A DNA stretch of 45,450 nucleotides, taken from positions 1 to 45,450 of the forward strand of contig JAQGIK010000197.1 of the NCBI GenBank assembly GCA_028291265.1, in the 5' to 3' direction. The first letter of the stretch is position 1, and each line of letters opens with the position of its first letter. A model generated the notes under the pieces. It searched no databases, was not told the origin of the DNA, and was given only the letters and a program-made list of their open reading frames with translations. Shown here in pieces: positions 8,308 to 16,219 of the stretch. Origin of the DNA: Caulobacter sp. Its GTDB lineage: Bacteria > Pseudomonadota > Alphaproteobacteria > Caulobacterales > Caulobacteraceae. A program made the position numbers and the translations under genes.

Positions 8308-8537
8308 GTACGCCTGGACCGCCTTACGGCAGCCTGCCCAAGGCCATCACCACGCCCTGCGTGAAGGTCTGCATCGTCGATCCCGAGAGCAGCCTCTGCC
8401 TCGGCTGCTTCCGCACCCTGCCCGAAATCGGCGGCTGGGCCCGGTTCAGCGAGGCGGAGCGCGCCGCCCTGATGGCCGAGCTGCCCACCCGCCGCGCGCG
8501 CATCCGGCCGGAGAAGCTCGGAATCTTCAGCGCCTGA
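8304..8537 (+). CDS. DUF1289 family small cysteine-rich protein
   Basis: The protein has 77 residues and starts at a TTG (8304-8306) that overlaps the TGA of the thioesterase gene. The start is chosen because STPGPPYGSLPKAITTPCVKVC matches the family N-terminus directly. Four cysteines are arranged as PCVKVCIVDPESSLCLGCFRT, the defining DUF1289 pattern, followed by W and the helical ERAALMAELPTRRAR. The cysteines probably bind zinc or an iron-sulfur centre. The function of the family is unknown. The four-base overlap with the upstream gene implies translational coupling. Confidence 0.88.
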   Translation: MSTPGPPYGSLPKAITTPCVKVCIVDPESSLCLGCFRTLPEIGGWARFSEAERAALMAELPTRRARIRPEKLGIFSA

Positions 8538-8631
8538 TTTCTCGGCGATTCATCTGATGCAAACCCTGACCCCTTAGAACCCTGGCCAATGGACCGCGTT
8601 CAGAGCGGCCCGACGAAGCCAAAAGGGCGGG

Positions 8632-9159
8632 GTGTCGCTGATGTTGAAGTTCGCAGCCGTTGTGCTGGTGGGAGCGTTGTCGGCCGTTGGCGCGGCCGGC
8701 GCCGTCGTCAATTTCGACCCCTCGCAAACCTTCAGCGTGCAGGCCCCGCAGGCCAACGCCCAACTGGCGGTGGCGCCGGTTTCCAGCCGTCCCGCGCCCG
8801 CCCAGGTGACCAAGGCCGCAGACGGCCACTACTGGGCCACCGCCGACGTCGACGGCAGCGCCGTGCGCTTCCTGGTCGACACCGGGGCCACCGCCGTGGC
8901 CCTGACCGCCACCGACGCCAAGCGCCTCGGCCTGGATCTCGCCAAACTCACCTACGGCGTGCCGGTGACCACCGCCGACGGCAAGACCATGGCCGCACAG
9001 GTCAAGCTGCGCAGCGTCACCATCGCCGGCGCCCGGGTCGAGAACGTCGACGCCCTGGTGCTGCAGAGCGGCCTGGAAACCAGCCTGCTCGGCATGAGCT
9101 ACCTCGGCCGCCTGTCCTCCTTCGAGGCCACCCGCACGGCGCTGATCCTCAAGCCCTGA
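8632..9159 (+). CDS. retropepsin-like aspartic protease (clan AA), membrane-anchored or exported
   Basis: This is a 175-residue product from the GTG at 8632; an ATG at 8641 is an equally good start because the GGGCGGGG upstream could serve either. Residues 5-25 are hydrophobic, a signal anchor. The protease domain has FLVDTGATAVALTATDA at about 80-96, in which VDTGA is the aspartic-protease triad, and LLGMSYLGRLSSFEA near the end, the second family hallmark. Bacterial members of this family act as dimers in the periplasm, since each chain supplies a single Asp. The last 11 bases overlap the 3' end of the convergent decarboxylase gene. Confidence 0.9.
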   Translation: MSLMLKFAAVVLVGALSAVGAAGAVVNFDPSQTFSVQAPQANAQLAVAPVSSRPAPAQVTKAADGHYWATADVDGSAVRFLVDTGATAVALTATDAKRLGLDLAKLTYGVPVTTADGKTMAAQVKLRSVTIAGARVENVDALVLQSGLETSLLGMSYLGRLSSFEATRTALILKP

Positions 9160-10564
9160 CCCTGCGCCAGGCGGCGATGATCGCCCCGGCCAGCACGTCG
9201 ATGTCGTCCTCGCCCAGCCCGGCCGAGATCACCGAGATCCGCATCGCCCACCGTCCTTTCCAGGCCGTGCCGCCGGCGTAGCAGAGGTTGTCCTCCTGCA
9301 GCGCCGCGATGGTCGCCCGGGCCAGGTCGTCCCGCCGCTCGGGCGCCTCGCCGGCTCCGAACCCGACCACCAGCTGGTTGAGGCTGACGGTGTTGAGCAC
9401 CTCGATCCCCGGTTCGACCGCCAACGCCGCGCCCAGCCGGGCGGCGAGGGCGCAATGGTCGCGCACCATGGCCGCGATACCGCTACGGCCCAGCGCCCGC
9501 AGCACCGCCCAGGCGGCGAACCCCCGCGCCCGCCGCGACAGCTCCGGCACATAGAGCGACGGATCGTGCTCGGCGCTGCCGGACGGCGGCAGGTAGGAGG
9601 CGGTGATGCTCATCGCCCGCTGGTGGGCCGCCGCATCCTTCACGATGGCTAGGCCGCAGTCGTAGGGCAGCTGCAGCCACTTGTGGCCGTCGGTGGCCCA
9701 GGAGTCGGCCAGGTCCAGCCCCTCCGCCAGATGCGCCGTCTCCGGCGCCGCCCGCGCCCACAGCCCGAAGGCCCCATCGACGTGCAGCCAGGCCCCGGCG
9801 GCCGTCACGGCGGCGGCGATCTCGCTCATCGGGTCGATGGCCCCGCTGTTGATCTGCCCGGCCTGGGCGACGACGATCTTGGGCCCGGCGAACGCCGCGA
9901 GCGCCTCGGCCAGAGCGTCGGCCCGCATCCGTCCGTCGGCGTCGGTCGCCACCCGCACCGCCCGCCGCGAGCCCAGGCCCAGGTAGCGCAGCGCCGCATG
10001 CACGGTCGCGTGGGCCTCGTCGCCGACGAAGACCCTGACCTCGGGCGCCCCGAACAGGCCGTCGGTCTCGACATCCCAGCCGACCTTGCGCAGCACCTCG
10101 TTGCGTCCCGCCGCCAGCCCGACGAAATTGGCCATGGTCGCGCCGGTGACGAACCCCACCGAGGCCTGGCGCGGCAGGTCGAGGATATCCAGCAACCAGG
10201 CCGAAGCGACCTTCTCGGCCATCGCCGAAGCCGGCGAGGCGCTGTAGTTGGCGGCGTTCTGGCCCCAGACGCCGGTCAGCCAGTCGGCCGCCACGCCGAC
10301 CGGATGCGACCGGCCGATCACCCAGCCGAAGAACCGCCGGCCGGTCATGGCCATCAACCCGGGCCGCGCCGCTGAATCCAGGGCTTCGATCACGCCGGCC
10401 CAGTCCTCGCCGCCCTCGGGGGTCGGCCCGCCGAACAGGGCTTCAAGTTCCAACGCGCTCGCCGTCGGCCGCGGCGGCCGGGTGTCCACCGTCGCTCGAT
10501 AGTCGCCAGCCCGCGCATGGGCCGTCGCCAGCGCTCTGGCGCCGTCCTCGATCCAGTCCGTCAT
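9149..10564 (-). CDS. PLP-dependent group II amino acid decarboxylase family protein
   Basis: The product has 471 residues, normal for the family. Fold-type I PLP features are evident: TGATMANFVGLAAGR for the phosphate site, GDEAHATVHAAL with the ring-stacking His, HVDGAFGLWA with the Asp that contacts the pyridine nitrogen, and TDGHKWLQ with the Schiff-base lysine, Lys295. Relatives decarboxylate aromatic amino acids, glutamate or 2,4-diaminobutyrate; motifs alone do not give the substrate. The start ATG at 10564 has a good GGGAGGG ribosome-binding site. The gene lies 24 bases downstream of dusA and is probably co-transcribed. Its stop codon falls inside the convergent protease gene. Confidence 0.92.
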   Translation of the reverse strand: MTDWIEDGARALATAHARAGDYRATVDTRPPRPTASALELEALFGGPTPEGGEDWAGVIEALDSAARPGLMAMTGRRFFGWVIGRSHPVGVAADWLTGVWGQNAANYSASPASAMAEKVASAWLLDILDLPRQASVGFVTGATMANFVGLAAGRNEVLRKVGWDVETDGLFGAPEVRVFVGDEAHATVHAALRYLGLGSRRAVRVATDADGRMRADALAEALAAFAGPKIVVAQAGQINSGAIDPMSEIAAAVTAAGAWLHVDGAFGLWARAAPETAHLAEGLDLADSWATDGHKWLQLPYDCGLAIVKDAAAHQRAMSITASYLPPSGSAEHDPSLYVPELSRRARGFAAWAVLRALGRSGIAAMVRDHCALAARLGAALAVEPGIEVLNTVSLNQLVVGFGAGEAPERRDDLARATIAALQEDNLCYAGGTAWKGRWAMRISVISAGLGEDDIDVLAGAIIAAWRRVRA

Positions 10565-10588
10565 GATCCCTCCCTCGCCTGGCGGGTT

Positions 10589-11578
10589 TCAGGCAGCTTC
10601 CCGCGCGCCGCTTACCGCGTCCAGAGCCCGGTCGACAACCTCGACGCCGGCCCCGGCCTTGACCCCCTCGACGGTCAGGGTCCGCCGCCAGCTGCGCGCC
10701 CCCGGCCGGCCGTGGAACAGCCCCAGCATGTGCCGCGCCATGGCCGGCAGGTGCACGCCCTCGTCCAGCCGCGCCCGCAGATAGGGCCGGTAACGCTCAA
10801 CCGCCTCGAACGGCGAGACGGCCGGCCTCTCCTCGCCGAACAGCCGCCGGTCCACCTCACCGAGCAGTCCGGCCTCGTGATAGGCGGCCCGGCCCATCAT
10901 CACCCCATCGACGTGGCGCAGGTGTTCTTCCGTCTCCTCCAGCGAGGCCACCCCGCCGTTGATGACGATGGCCAGCTCCGGCCGCTCGCGCTTGAGCCGA
11001 TAGACCAGCGGATAGTCGAGCGGCGGGATGTCCCGGTTCTCCTTCGGCGACAGCCCTTTCAGCCAGGCCTTGCGGGCGTGCACGACAAAGGTCTTCACCC
11101 CGACCGCCGCCGACAGGTCGACCAGCCGGAAAAGGCTCTCCTCCGGCTCCTGGTCATCGACCCCGATGCGGCACTTGACCGTCACCGGCACGTCCACCGC
11201 CCCGATCATCGCCGCCATGCAGTCGGCCACCAGCTCGGGCTCGCGCATCAGGCATGCCCCGAACCGCCCCGACTGCACCCGGTCCGAGGGACAGCCGACG
11301 TTGAGGTTGATCTCGTCGTAGCCGAGCTCGGCGCCGATCCGGGCGCTGGCCGCCAGGTCGTCCGGGTCCGAGCCGCCCAGCTGCAGCGCCACCGGATGCT
11401 CCACCGGGTCATAGCCCAGCAACCTTGTCCGATCGCCGTGCAGCACCGCGCCGGTGGTGACCATCTCGGTATAGAGCAGCGCCCGCCCCGTCAGCGTCCG
11501 GTGCAAGGCCCGGCAGTGACGGTCGGTCCAGTCCATCATCGGGGCGATGGAAAAGCGGTGGGGCGGCGAAAAACTCAC
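10589..11578 (-). CDS. dusA: tRNA-dihydrouridine(20/20a) synthase DusA
   Basis: This 329-residue flavoenzyme reduces uridines in the tRNA D-loop with FMN and NADPH. Diagnostic motifs run in order: FSIAPMMDWTDRHCR at the N-terminus (FMN barrel strand), ALQLGGSDPDDLA, then NLNVGCPSDRVQSGRFGACLM, in which Cys96 is the catalytic acid. VKCRIGVDD, FVVHARKAWLKGLSPKENR and INGGV...DGVMMGRAAYH follow. The GLSPKENR and HARKAWL pattern is specific for the DusA subfamily rather than DusB or DusC. The gene heads a two-gene operon with the decarboxylase; no functional link between them is evident. Confidence 0.97.
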   Translation of the reverse strand: MSFSPPHRFSIAPMMDWTDRHCRALHRTLTGRALLYTEMVTTGAVLHGDRTRLLGYDPVEHPVALQLGGSDPDDLAASARIGAELGYDEINLNVGCPSDRVQSGRFGACLMREPELVADCMAAMIGAVDVPVTVKCRIGVDDQEPEESLFRLVDLSAAVGVKTFVVHARKAWLKGLSPKENRDIPPLDYPLVYRLKRERPELAIVINGGVASLEETEEHLRHVDGVMMGRAAYHEAGLLGEVDRRLFGEERPAVSPFEAVERYRPYLRARLDEGVHLPAMARHMLGLFHGRPGARSWRRTLTVEGVKAGAGVEVVDRALDAVSGAREAA

Positions 11579-11699
11579 GGCGGCTCACATAGACGATCCG
11601 ACCCCTTTGAACCAGTCGGTCCCCCTTGCCGCTTCATTCGGTTGCGCTGCAGCGCACAATCCCTAAAGTCCGCCCGCTCTTCTCACCGGTGCCGCCAGC

Positions 11700-11981
11700 A
11701 TGTCCGATCCGCCCCGCAGGCCGATCCTGAAACTCAAGTTCCCGCCGGCCTCCCCGCCCGCGCCGGTCCCCACGCCGACGCCTGCCGAACCGGCCGGGAC
11801 CCGCTGGAAGTGCAAACCCTGTGGCGGCGTCGTGGTTATCACCGGCCTGGAGCCGGCCGACGAGGACGTACGCTGCCCGGCCTGCAACGCCCGCCTCGGC
11901 CTGGCCGGCGACTTCCAGGCCCCGGACGGCGACGGCAAGGTCCGCGCCCGCCGCCTGCCGGCTTTACGCGATCCCGCTTAG
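11700..11981 (+). CDS. small zinc-ribbon protein
   Basis: The 93-residue product starts at the ATG at 11700. Its first 30 residues are proline-rich and probably disordered (PPASPPAPVPTPTPAEPAG). They are followed by a zinc ribbon with two CxxC knuckles, WKCKPCGG and VRCPACNARLG, about 24 residues apart. The sequence between them (VVVITGLEPADEDV) would form the ribbon strands. It may bind nucleic acid or act as a protein-protein module; no function can be named. It lies 41 bases upstream of the DUF808 gene on the same strand. Confidence 0.75.
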   Translation: MSDPPRRPILKLKFPPASPPAPVPTPTPAEPAGTRWKCKPCGGVVVITGLEPADEDVRCPACNARLGLAGDFQAPDGDGKVRARRLPALRDPA

Positions 11982-12022
11982 CCTCTACCGAAAACCCTAT
12001 CCCTGTAACGGATGGACGTGAC

Positions 12023-12970
12023 ATGGCTTCCGGACTCGCCGCCCTTCTCGACGACATCGCCGGCATCGCCAAGATCGCCGCCGCCTCGCTGGACGACGTG
12101 GCCGCCGCCTCGGGCAAGGCCGGCGCGAAAGCCGTCGGCGTGGTCATCGACGACACCGCCGTCACCCCCAACTACGCCGTCGGCTTCACCCCCGACCGCG
12201 AGCTGCCGATCGTCGCCAAGATCGCCAAGGGCAGCTTCATCAACAAGCTGGTCTTCCTGCTGCCGGGGGCCCTGCTGCTCAGCGTCTTCGCCCCCTGGGG
12301 CATCCAGCCGCTGTTGATGATGGGCGGCGCCTACCTCTGTTTCGAGGCCACCGAAAAGATCGTCGAGGCCTTCTTCATCCACGGCGAACACGAGGTCGAC
12401 GGCCCCGAGGACCTGGCCCTCAGCTCGGCGGAACTGGAAAAGCAGAAGGTCGCCGGCGCCATCCGCACCGACCTGATCCTGTCGGCCGAGATCATGGCCA
12501 TCGCGCTGGGCGAAGTCGCCAGCCAGCCGCTGCTGGTCCGCGCCGCCGCCCTGCTGCTGGTCGGCGTCGGCATCACCATCGCCGTCTACGGCGTCGTCGC
12601 CCTGATCGTGAAGATGGACGACATCGGCCTGCACCTGGCCAAGAGCCCGCGCAAGCCGACGGCCAAGCTCGGCGAGGGGCTGGTCCGCGCCATGCCGGCG
12701 GTGTTGTCGGCGCTGTCGATCATCGGCACCGCCGCCATGCTGTGGGTCGGCGGCGGCATCATCGTCCACGGCCTGGAACACTACCACTTCGGCCCCCTGC
12801 CGGTCTGGGTCGAGGCCGCCGCCCATGCCGCCGGTACGGTTCCCGGGATCGGCCCGCTGCTCGGCTGGTTCACCTTCGCCGGCCTCTCGGCCGTGGTCGG
12901 CGCGGTCGTCGGCGGGGTCATCGTGGTGGTCCTGCACCTGGTCCCCAAGAAGAAGCCGGCCGCCCACTAG
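12023..12970 (+). CDS. DUF808 (YedI-like) inner-membrane protein
   Basis: The 315-residue protein starts at the ATG at 12023. The N-terminus MASGLAALLDDIAGIAKIAAASLDDVAAASGKAGAKAVGVVIDD and the following TPNYAVGF are the family signature. There are about six hydrophobic segments, including VFLLPGALLLSVFAPW, LLMMGGAYLCFEATEKI, AAALLLVGVGITIAVYGVVALIV and a C-terminal GLSAVVGAVVGGVIVVVLHLV followed by a lysine-rich cytoplasmic tail (PKKKPAAH). The family is widespread in proteobacteria but has no established function. It is transcribed away from dusA, behind the zinc-ribbon gene. Confidence 0.9.
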   Translation: MASGLAALLDDIAGIAKIAAASLDDVAAASGKAGAKAVGVVIDDTAVTPNYAVGFTPDRELPIVAKIAKGSFINKLVFLLPGALLLSVFAPWGIQPLLMMGGAYLCFEATEKIVEAFFIHGEHEVDGPEDLALSSAELEKQKVAGAIRTDLILSAEIMAIALGEVASQPLLVRAAALLLVGVGITIAVYGVVALIVKMDDIGLHLAKSPRKPTAKLGEGLVRAMPAVLSALSIIGTAAMLWVGGGIIVHGLEHYHFGPLPVWVEAAAHAAGTVPGIGPLLGWFTFAGLSAVVGAVVGGVIVVVLHLVPKKKPAAH

Positions 12971-13035
12971 CGGAACCACGGCCGCCCGCCGGGGCTTTCT
13001 CAAAGGCAGTCGGGGTCTGCGCAGAGGGACCGCCG

Positions 13036-13755
13036 ATGACCGCCGCCTTCAAGACCTGGACCGTGCTGCCCCACGGCCAGTTGACGCCGCTGACCGACGA
13101 CATCCTGACGGTGCTGGGCGAAATTCCCATGCCGGTCGGCGACTTCCCGCGCCGGATGACCGTGGTCCGCCTGCACGACCGCCGCCTGGTCATCTTCAGC
13201 GCTGTCGCCCTCGACGAGCCGCAGATGCAGGCGCTGGAAGCCTTCGGAACGCCGACCTTCCTGATCGTGCCCAACGCCATCCACCGCCTGGACGCCTGCA
13301 CGTTCAAGCAGCGCTACCCGGCCATCCAGGTCATCGCCCCGCGCGGCGCCCTGCTGAAGGTCGAGGAGGTCGTCCCCGTCGACGCCACCGAGGCCGACTT
13401 CGCCGACCCGCACGTCCGCCTGATCGAGGTCGGCGGCACACAGTCGAACGAGTTCGCCATCGAGGTCACCCGGCCGGACGGCAGCACCCTGATCCTCAAC
13501 GACCTGGTGGCCAACATCCACGGCGAGCACGGCTTCACGGGCTGGCTGCTGCGGCTGATGAAGTTCGCCGGCGACGAGCCCCACATCCCCGGCCCCGTGC
13601 AGAAGAAGCTGGTCGAGGACAAGGCCGCCCTGGTCAGCCAGCTGATGGCCTGGTCGCACCTGCCCAACCTCCAGCGCATCGTCGTCAGCCACGGCGACGT
13701 CATCGAGGACGATCCGCCGGAAGCCCTGCGGCGGCTGGCGGCGTCCTTGGCCTGA
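13036..13755 (+). CDS. DUF4336-like protein, metallo-beta-lactamase-fold relative
   Basis: The 239-residue product starts at the ATG at 13036. The N-terminal part (MTVVRLHDRRLVIFSAVALDE) and FLIVPNAIHRLDACTFKQRYP resemble DUF4336 proteins, which share the beta-lactamase-like fold. The canonical HxHxDH metal motif is absent; only isolated histidines remain (AIHRLD and IVVSHGDVIED near the C-terminus). It may be a degenerate or differently liganded hydrolase. Later motifs include LILNDLVANIHG and GFTGWLLRLMKF. The gene follows DUF808 on the same strand after 65 bases and ends in a strong palindromic terminator. Confidence 0.75.
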   Translation: MTAAFKTWTVLPHGQLTPLTDDILTVLGEIPMPVGDFPRRMTVVRLHDRRLVIFSAVALDEPQMQALEAFGTPTFLIVPNAIHRLDACTFKQRYPAIQVIAPRGALLKVEEVVPVDATEADFADPHVRLIEVGGTQSNEFAIEVTRPDGSTLILNDLVANIHGEHGFTGWLLRLMKFAGDEPHIPGPVQKKLVEDKAALVSQLMAWSHLPNLQRIVVSHGDVIEDDPPEALRRLAASLA

Positions 13756-13762
13756 GACAAAC

Positions 13763-13791
13763 GGGGACACGTTGAATTTCAACGTGTCCCC
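13763..13791. terminator. near-perfect palindrome acting as bidirectional terminator
   Basis: Bases 13763-13774 (GGGGACACGTTG) pair perfectly with 13780-13791 around an AATTT centre; the symmetry extends to 14 bases per arm around a single central T. It lies 8 bases after the DUF4336 stop and just before the convergent patatin stop, followed on the plus strand by TCTTCCT. The sequence style resembles dispersed REP-like palindromes. Confidence 0.7.
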
Positions 13792-13801
13792 TCTTCCTGC
13801 C

Positions 13802-15019
13802 CTAGGCCTCCGGCTCGGCCGACGGATCCTCGACCGGCCCGTTCCGCGGCACCGCCCCGGCCCGGTCCGGCCGCGTCTTCAGCGCCTGCATCAGGCCCGC
13901 CGCGATGCTCGGCTCCGCGACCGGGGTGACCCACAGGTTCTCGCCCATGGCCCGCGCGACGGCGTTGTCGAAGTTGCGCCGCATGGTGGCGGTGTCGAAG
14001 CTCATCATGCTGAAGGCCTCGCCGGGATCGGGAATCGAGGCGACGCTGAACGGCAGGCGGTGACGCGCGCAGAAGGCCGCCGTCACCTCGATGGCGTGGC
14101 GATAGCTGAAGCGCAGCATGGTGTCGAAGCTGCGGATCAGGATGGCGGGCATGTTGTTCTGGGTCGTGCGCGGGGCCTGGTCGAGCACGGTGTTGACGAT
14201 GGCGTAGACCTGGCTGCGGGCCAGCCGCTGGCCGAGCTTGCGCCAGCGCAGCAGCGCTTCGGGCATCAGGAACAACGGCGTCGTCACCCCGCCGTCGACA
14301 TGCATCTCCTCGTACAGCACCCCGTCGGCCTGGCAGACGATGCGCTTGGGCGGAAAGATGCCGGGCAGGCTGCCCGAGGCGACCAGCACGGTGCGGAACA
14401 GGCTGAGCGCCTCCTCACTACCCTTGCTGGCGATTTCGCCCATGTCCCAGATCACCGTCCGCTGGCGGTCCAGGTCGGTGGTCGCCACCAGCAGCCGCCG
14501 CCCCTTGGCGTGCTCGACGGCGATTTCCGCCAGCATCTCGGCGTCGACGTAGCGGCTGACCAGCCGGTCGAGCGATTCCGAGCGGAAGATGGCCCCCGAC
14601 CCCGGCCCCAGCTTGCCGATGCCCAGCAGGTCCGCCGCATGGCCGCCAACGTAGGCGTCGGTCAGTCGGTCGTCCCAGCTTGGCCCCAGGAAGGCGAAGG
14701 GGGCGATCAGGGCGCCGGTGCTCACCCCCGTGACGATGGCGTAGTCCGGCCGCCGTCCGGCCCGGGTCAGCCCGACCAGGATGCCGGCCCCATAGGCGCC
14801 CCCCGCCGCGCCGCCGGAAATGGCCAGGATGTTGAACGCCTCCCGCGCCCAGGGGGCCCGCAGCGGGGCCAGCCGGTCGGCGGCGGCGACCAGGCTGTCC
14901 TCGGCCTCCTCGACGCTGAGCCGCACGCCTTCGAACCCGGCGATCGTCGCCTTGGTCAGCCCCGGCGCCGGCAACCGCGCCCCGGGCAGTCGGCTTCGCC
15001 AGTTGGGGGTGTCGCTCAT
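13802..15019 (-). CDS. patatin-like phospholipase
   Basis: The product has 405 residues. It carries the full patatin Ser-Asp dyad: glycine-rich oxyanion loop SGGAAGGAYGAG at about 68-79, nucleophile elbow GVSTG at 98-102 (Ser100), and DGG at 242-244 (Asp242). ASGSLPGIFPP at about 214-224 is also typical. No signal peptide is present, and the N-terminal 60 residues are polar, so the enzyme is probably cytoplasmic or peripherally attached. The family hydrolyses acyl esters of phospholipids or other lipids. The 30-residue tail is proline- and acid-rich. It stands alone between the palindromic terminator and the TetR operon. Confidence 0.92.
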   Translation of the reverse strand: MSDTPNWRSRLPGARLPAPGLTKATIAGFEGVRLSVEEAEDSLVAAADRLAPLRAPWAREAFNILAISGGAAGGAYGAGILVGLTRAGRRPDYAIVTGVSTGALIAPFAFLGPSWDDRLTDAYVGGHAADLLGIGKLGPGSGAIFRSESLDRLVSRYVDAEMLAEIAVEHAKGRRLLVATTDLDRQRTVIWDMGEIASKGSEEALSLFRTVLVASGSLPGIFPPKRIVCQADGVLYEEMHVDGGVTTPLFLMPEALLRWRKLGQRLARSQVYAIVNTVLDQAPRTTQNNMPAILIRSFDTMLRFSYRHAIEVTAAFCARHRLPFSVASIPDPGEAFSMMSFDTATMRRNFDNAVARAMGENLWVTPVAEPSIAAGLMQALKTRPDRAGAVPRNGPVEDPSAEPEA

Positions 15020-15154
15020 CGAAGGTCCTTGGAGTCGGGGGAAACCATAGCAGCACGCAACAACGCGTCTGTCAGCCGAAGGTGACCGCTCAGAGCGTGT
15101 CAGGCCGAAGTGTATGCGGTTCGGCCGCCCGGATACGATCTCAATGCATGAATC

Positions 15155-15172
15155 TAGGCCCTGAAGGGCCTA
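15155..15172 (-). terminator. weak hairpin at end of TetR operon
   Basis: TAGGCCC (15155-15161) pairs with 15166-15172 around a TGAA loop and overlaps the TetR stop codon. No U-run follows on the minus strand, so it may protect the 3' end rather than terminate. Confidence 0.35.
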
Positions 15173-15781
15173 GAGGCCCTTCTTTGCCGCCTCGACCAGA
15201 GCGGCCATCACCCAGGCCTTGGTCGCCTTGGCTTCCACCTCCGAGAGCGGCGTCACGTCCTTGAAGACGATCATCGCCTCCGACCCGACCACCAGGGCCA
15301 GGGCATTGGTCAATCGGCGGAACGCGGCCGGTTCGAACTCGCTCCGCCAGGGTTCCAGCGCCGCTTCGATCAGGGGCGTTCGCCGGTTCTGACGTCGTGG
15401 CGGGTCGCCGGGCTTTCTGTTCCGCCCCTGCTCCAGGGCCGCCGCCAGCATCAGCCGCAACGGACCCTCGTTGTTCGCCATCATGGTGTCGAGCGCGTCG
15501 TCGATGCGGCCCAGGCGCGTCAGGGCGTCTTCCGGCGCGCCCTCGGGGAAGATCTCGCTGACCGGCGGGATGCTCATGTCCACCGCCGCCTCGACCAGCA
15601 GGTCGTCGAGGTTGGCGAAGTAGCGATAGGCGGTGGCGCGACTGACCATGGCCTCCTCGGCGACGTCCTCCAGGCTGGGCTTGGAGCCCCCCTTCATCAG
15701 CCGCGCCGCCGCCTCCAGCAGATCCTTGCGGGTCCGCCGGCGCTGGTTGCTGCGGCCGATGTTGGCGGGGGGCTTCGGCAA
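15170..15781 (-). CDS. TetR family transcriptional regulator
   Basis: The 203-residue protein has an N-terminal TetR helix-turn-helix: RTRKDLLEAAARLMKGG, SLEDVAEEAMVSRATAYRYFANLDDLLVEA at about residues 17-66. The C-terminal domain is a helical ligand-binding part without recognisable ligand motif. It is the last gene of a three-gene operon (hemerythrin, SnoaL, TetR), starting 3 bases after the SnoaL stop codon. Because TetR proteins usually control their own operon, the palindrome at 16931-16948 in front of the hemerythrin gene is its most likely operator; this is inference. Its TAG stop falls in the arm of a short hairpin (15155-15172). Confidence 0.92.
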   Translation of the reverse strand: MPKPPANIGRSNQRRRTRKDLLEAAARLMKGGSKPSLEDVAEEAMVSRATAYRYFANLDDLLVEAAVDMSIPPVSEIFPEGAPEDALTRLGRIDDALDTMMANNEGPLRLMLAAALEQGRNRKPGDPPRRQNRRTPLIEAALEPWRSEFEPAAFRRLTNALALVVGSEAMIVFKDVTPLSEVEAKATKAWVMAALVEAAKKGL

Positions 15782-15784
15782 TCG

Positions 15785-16219
15785 TCAGTCCTGCGGCAGT
15801 TGCTGGAAGATGGCGGCCAGGTCGAGCCAGACATTCTCCCGACTGATTGCCCCCGAGTCGGCGAATTCCACCACATGCAGCAGCCGAAATTCGAGCCGCC
15901 GGCCGCGGCCTTCAAGCCCGAACGGCCGCCCCGGCGCCCGGCCGCGCCACAGCGACTCGTCGACCATGAAGCCCTCGCCGTAGAGCCGGCGAAGCGTCTG
16001 CACCTGCCCGTCGGAAAGGTCCGCGAACAGGGTCTCGTAGAACGGCGCCGCGCCGGCCCGGCCGTGCGTCGGCCCGGTCGGCCAGCCGACGATGTCGTGC
16101 TCGACGTCCTCGGCCAGGGTGGCCAGCACGCCGGCGACGTTGTCGGCGGCCTCGAAGGCGAAGTGCTCGTCCATGCGGGCGTCCATCTGGGCCGGCGTCA
16201 GCGGATCTCTAGGCGACAT
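15785..16219 (-). CDS. SnoaL/NTF2-like protein
   Basis: This 144-residue protein has the cone-shaped NTF2 fold pattern: an N-terminal helix (MDARMDEHFAFEAADNVAGVLATLAEDVEHDIVGWP), GRAGAAPFYETLFADLSD, and C-terminal strands (RLEFRLLHVVEFADSGAISRENVWLD). The SnoaL group includes polyketide cyclases, isomerases and non-catalytic binders; nothing here fixes the activity. The start codon lies inside the end of the hemerythrin gene (11-base overlap) and the stop is 3 bases from the TetR start, so the three genes form one tightly coupled operon. A role in handling a small hydrophobic compound sensed by the TetR protein is plausible. Confidence 0.85.
   Translation of the reverse strand: MSPRDPLTPAQMDARMDEHFAFEAADNVAGVLATLAEDVEHDIVGWPTGPTHGRAGAAPFYETLFADLSDGQVQTLRRLYGEGFMVDESLWRGRAPGRPFGLEGRGRRLEFRLLHVVEFADSGAISRENVWLDLAAIFQQLPQD

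Noticed and set aside
10517..12022. Upstream in-frame extension of the DUF808 gene
   Set aside because: It is antisense to dusA and the protein family starts at the ATG at 12023.
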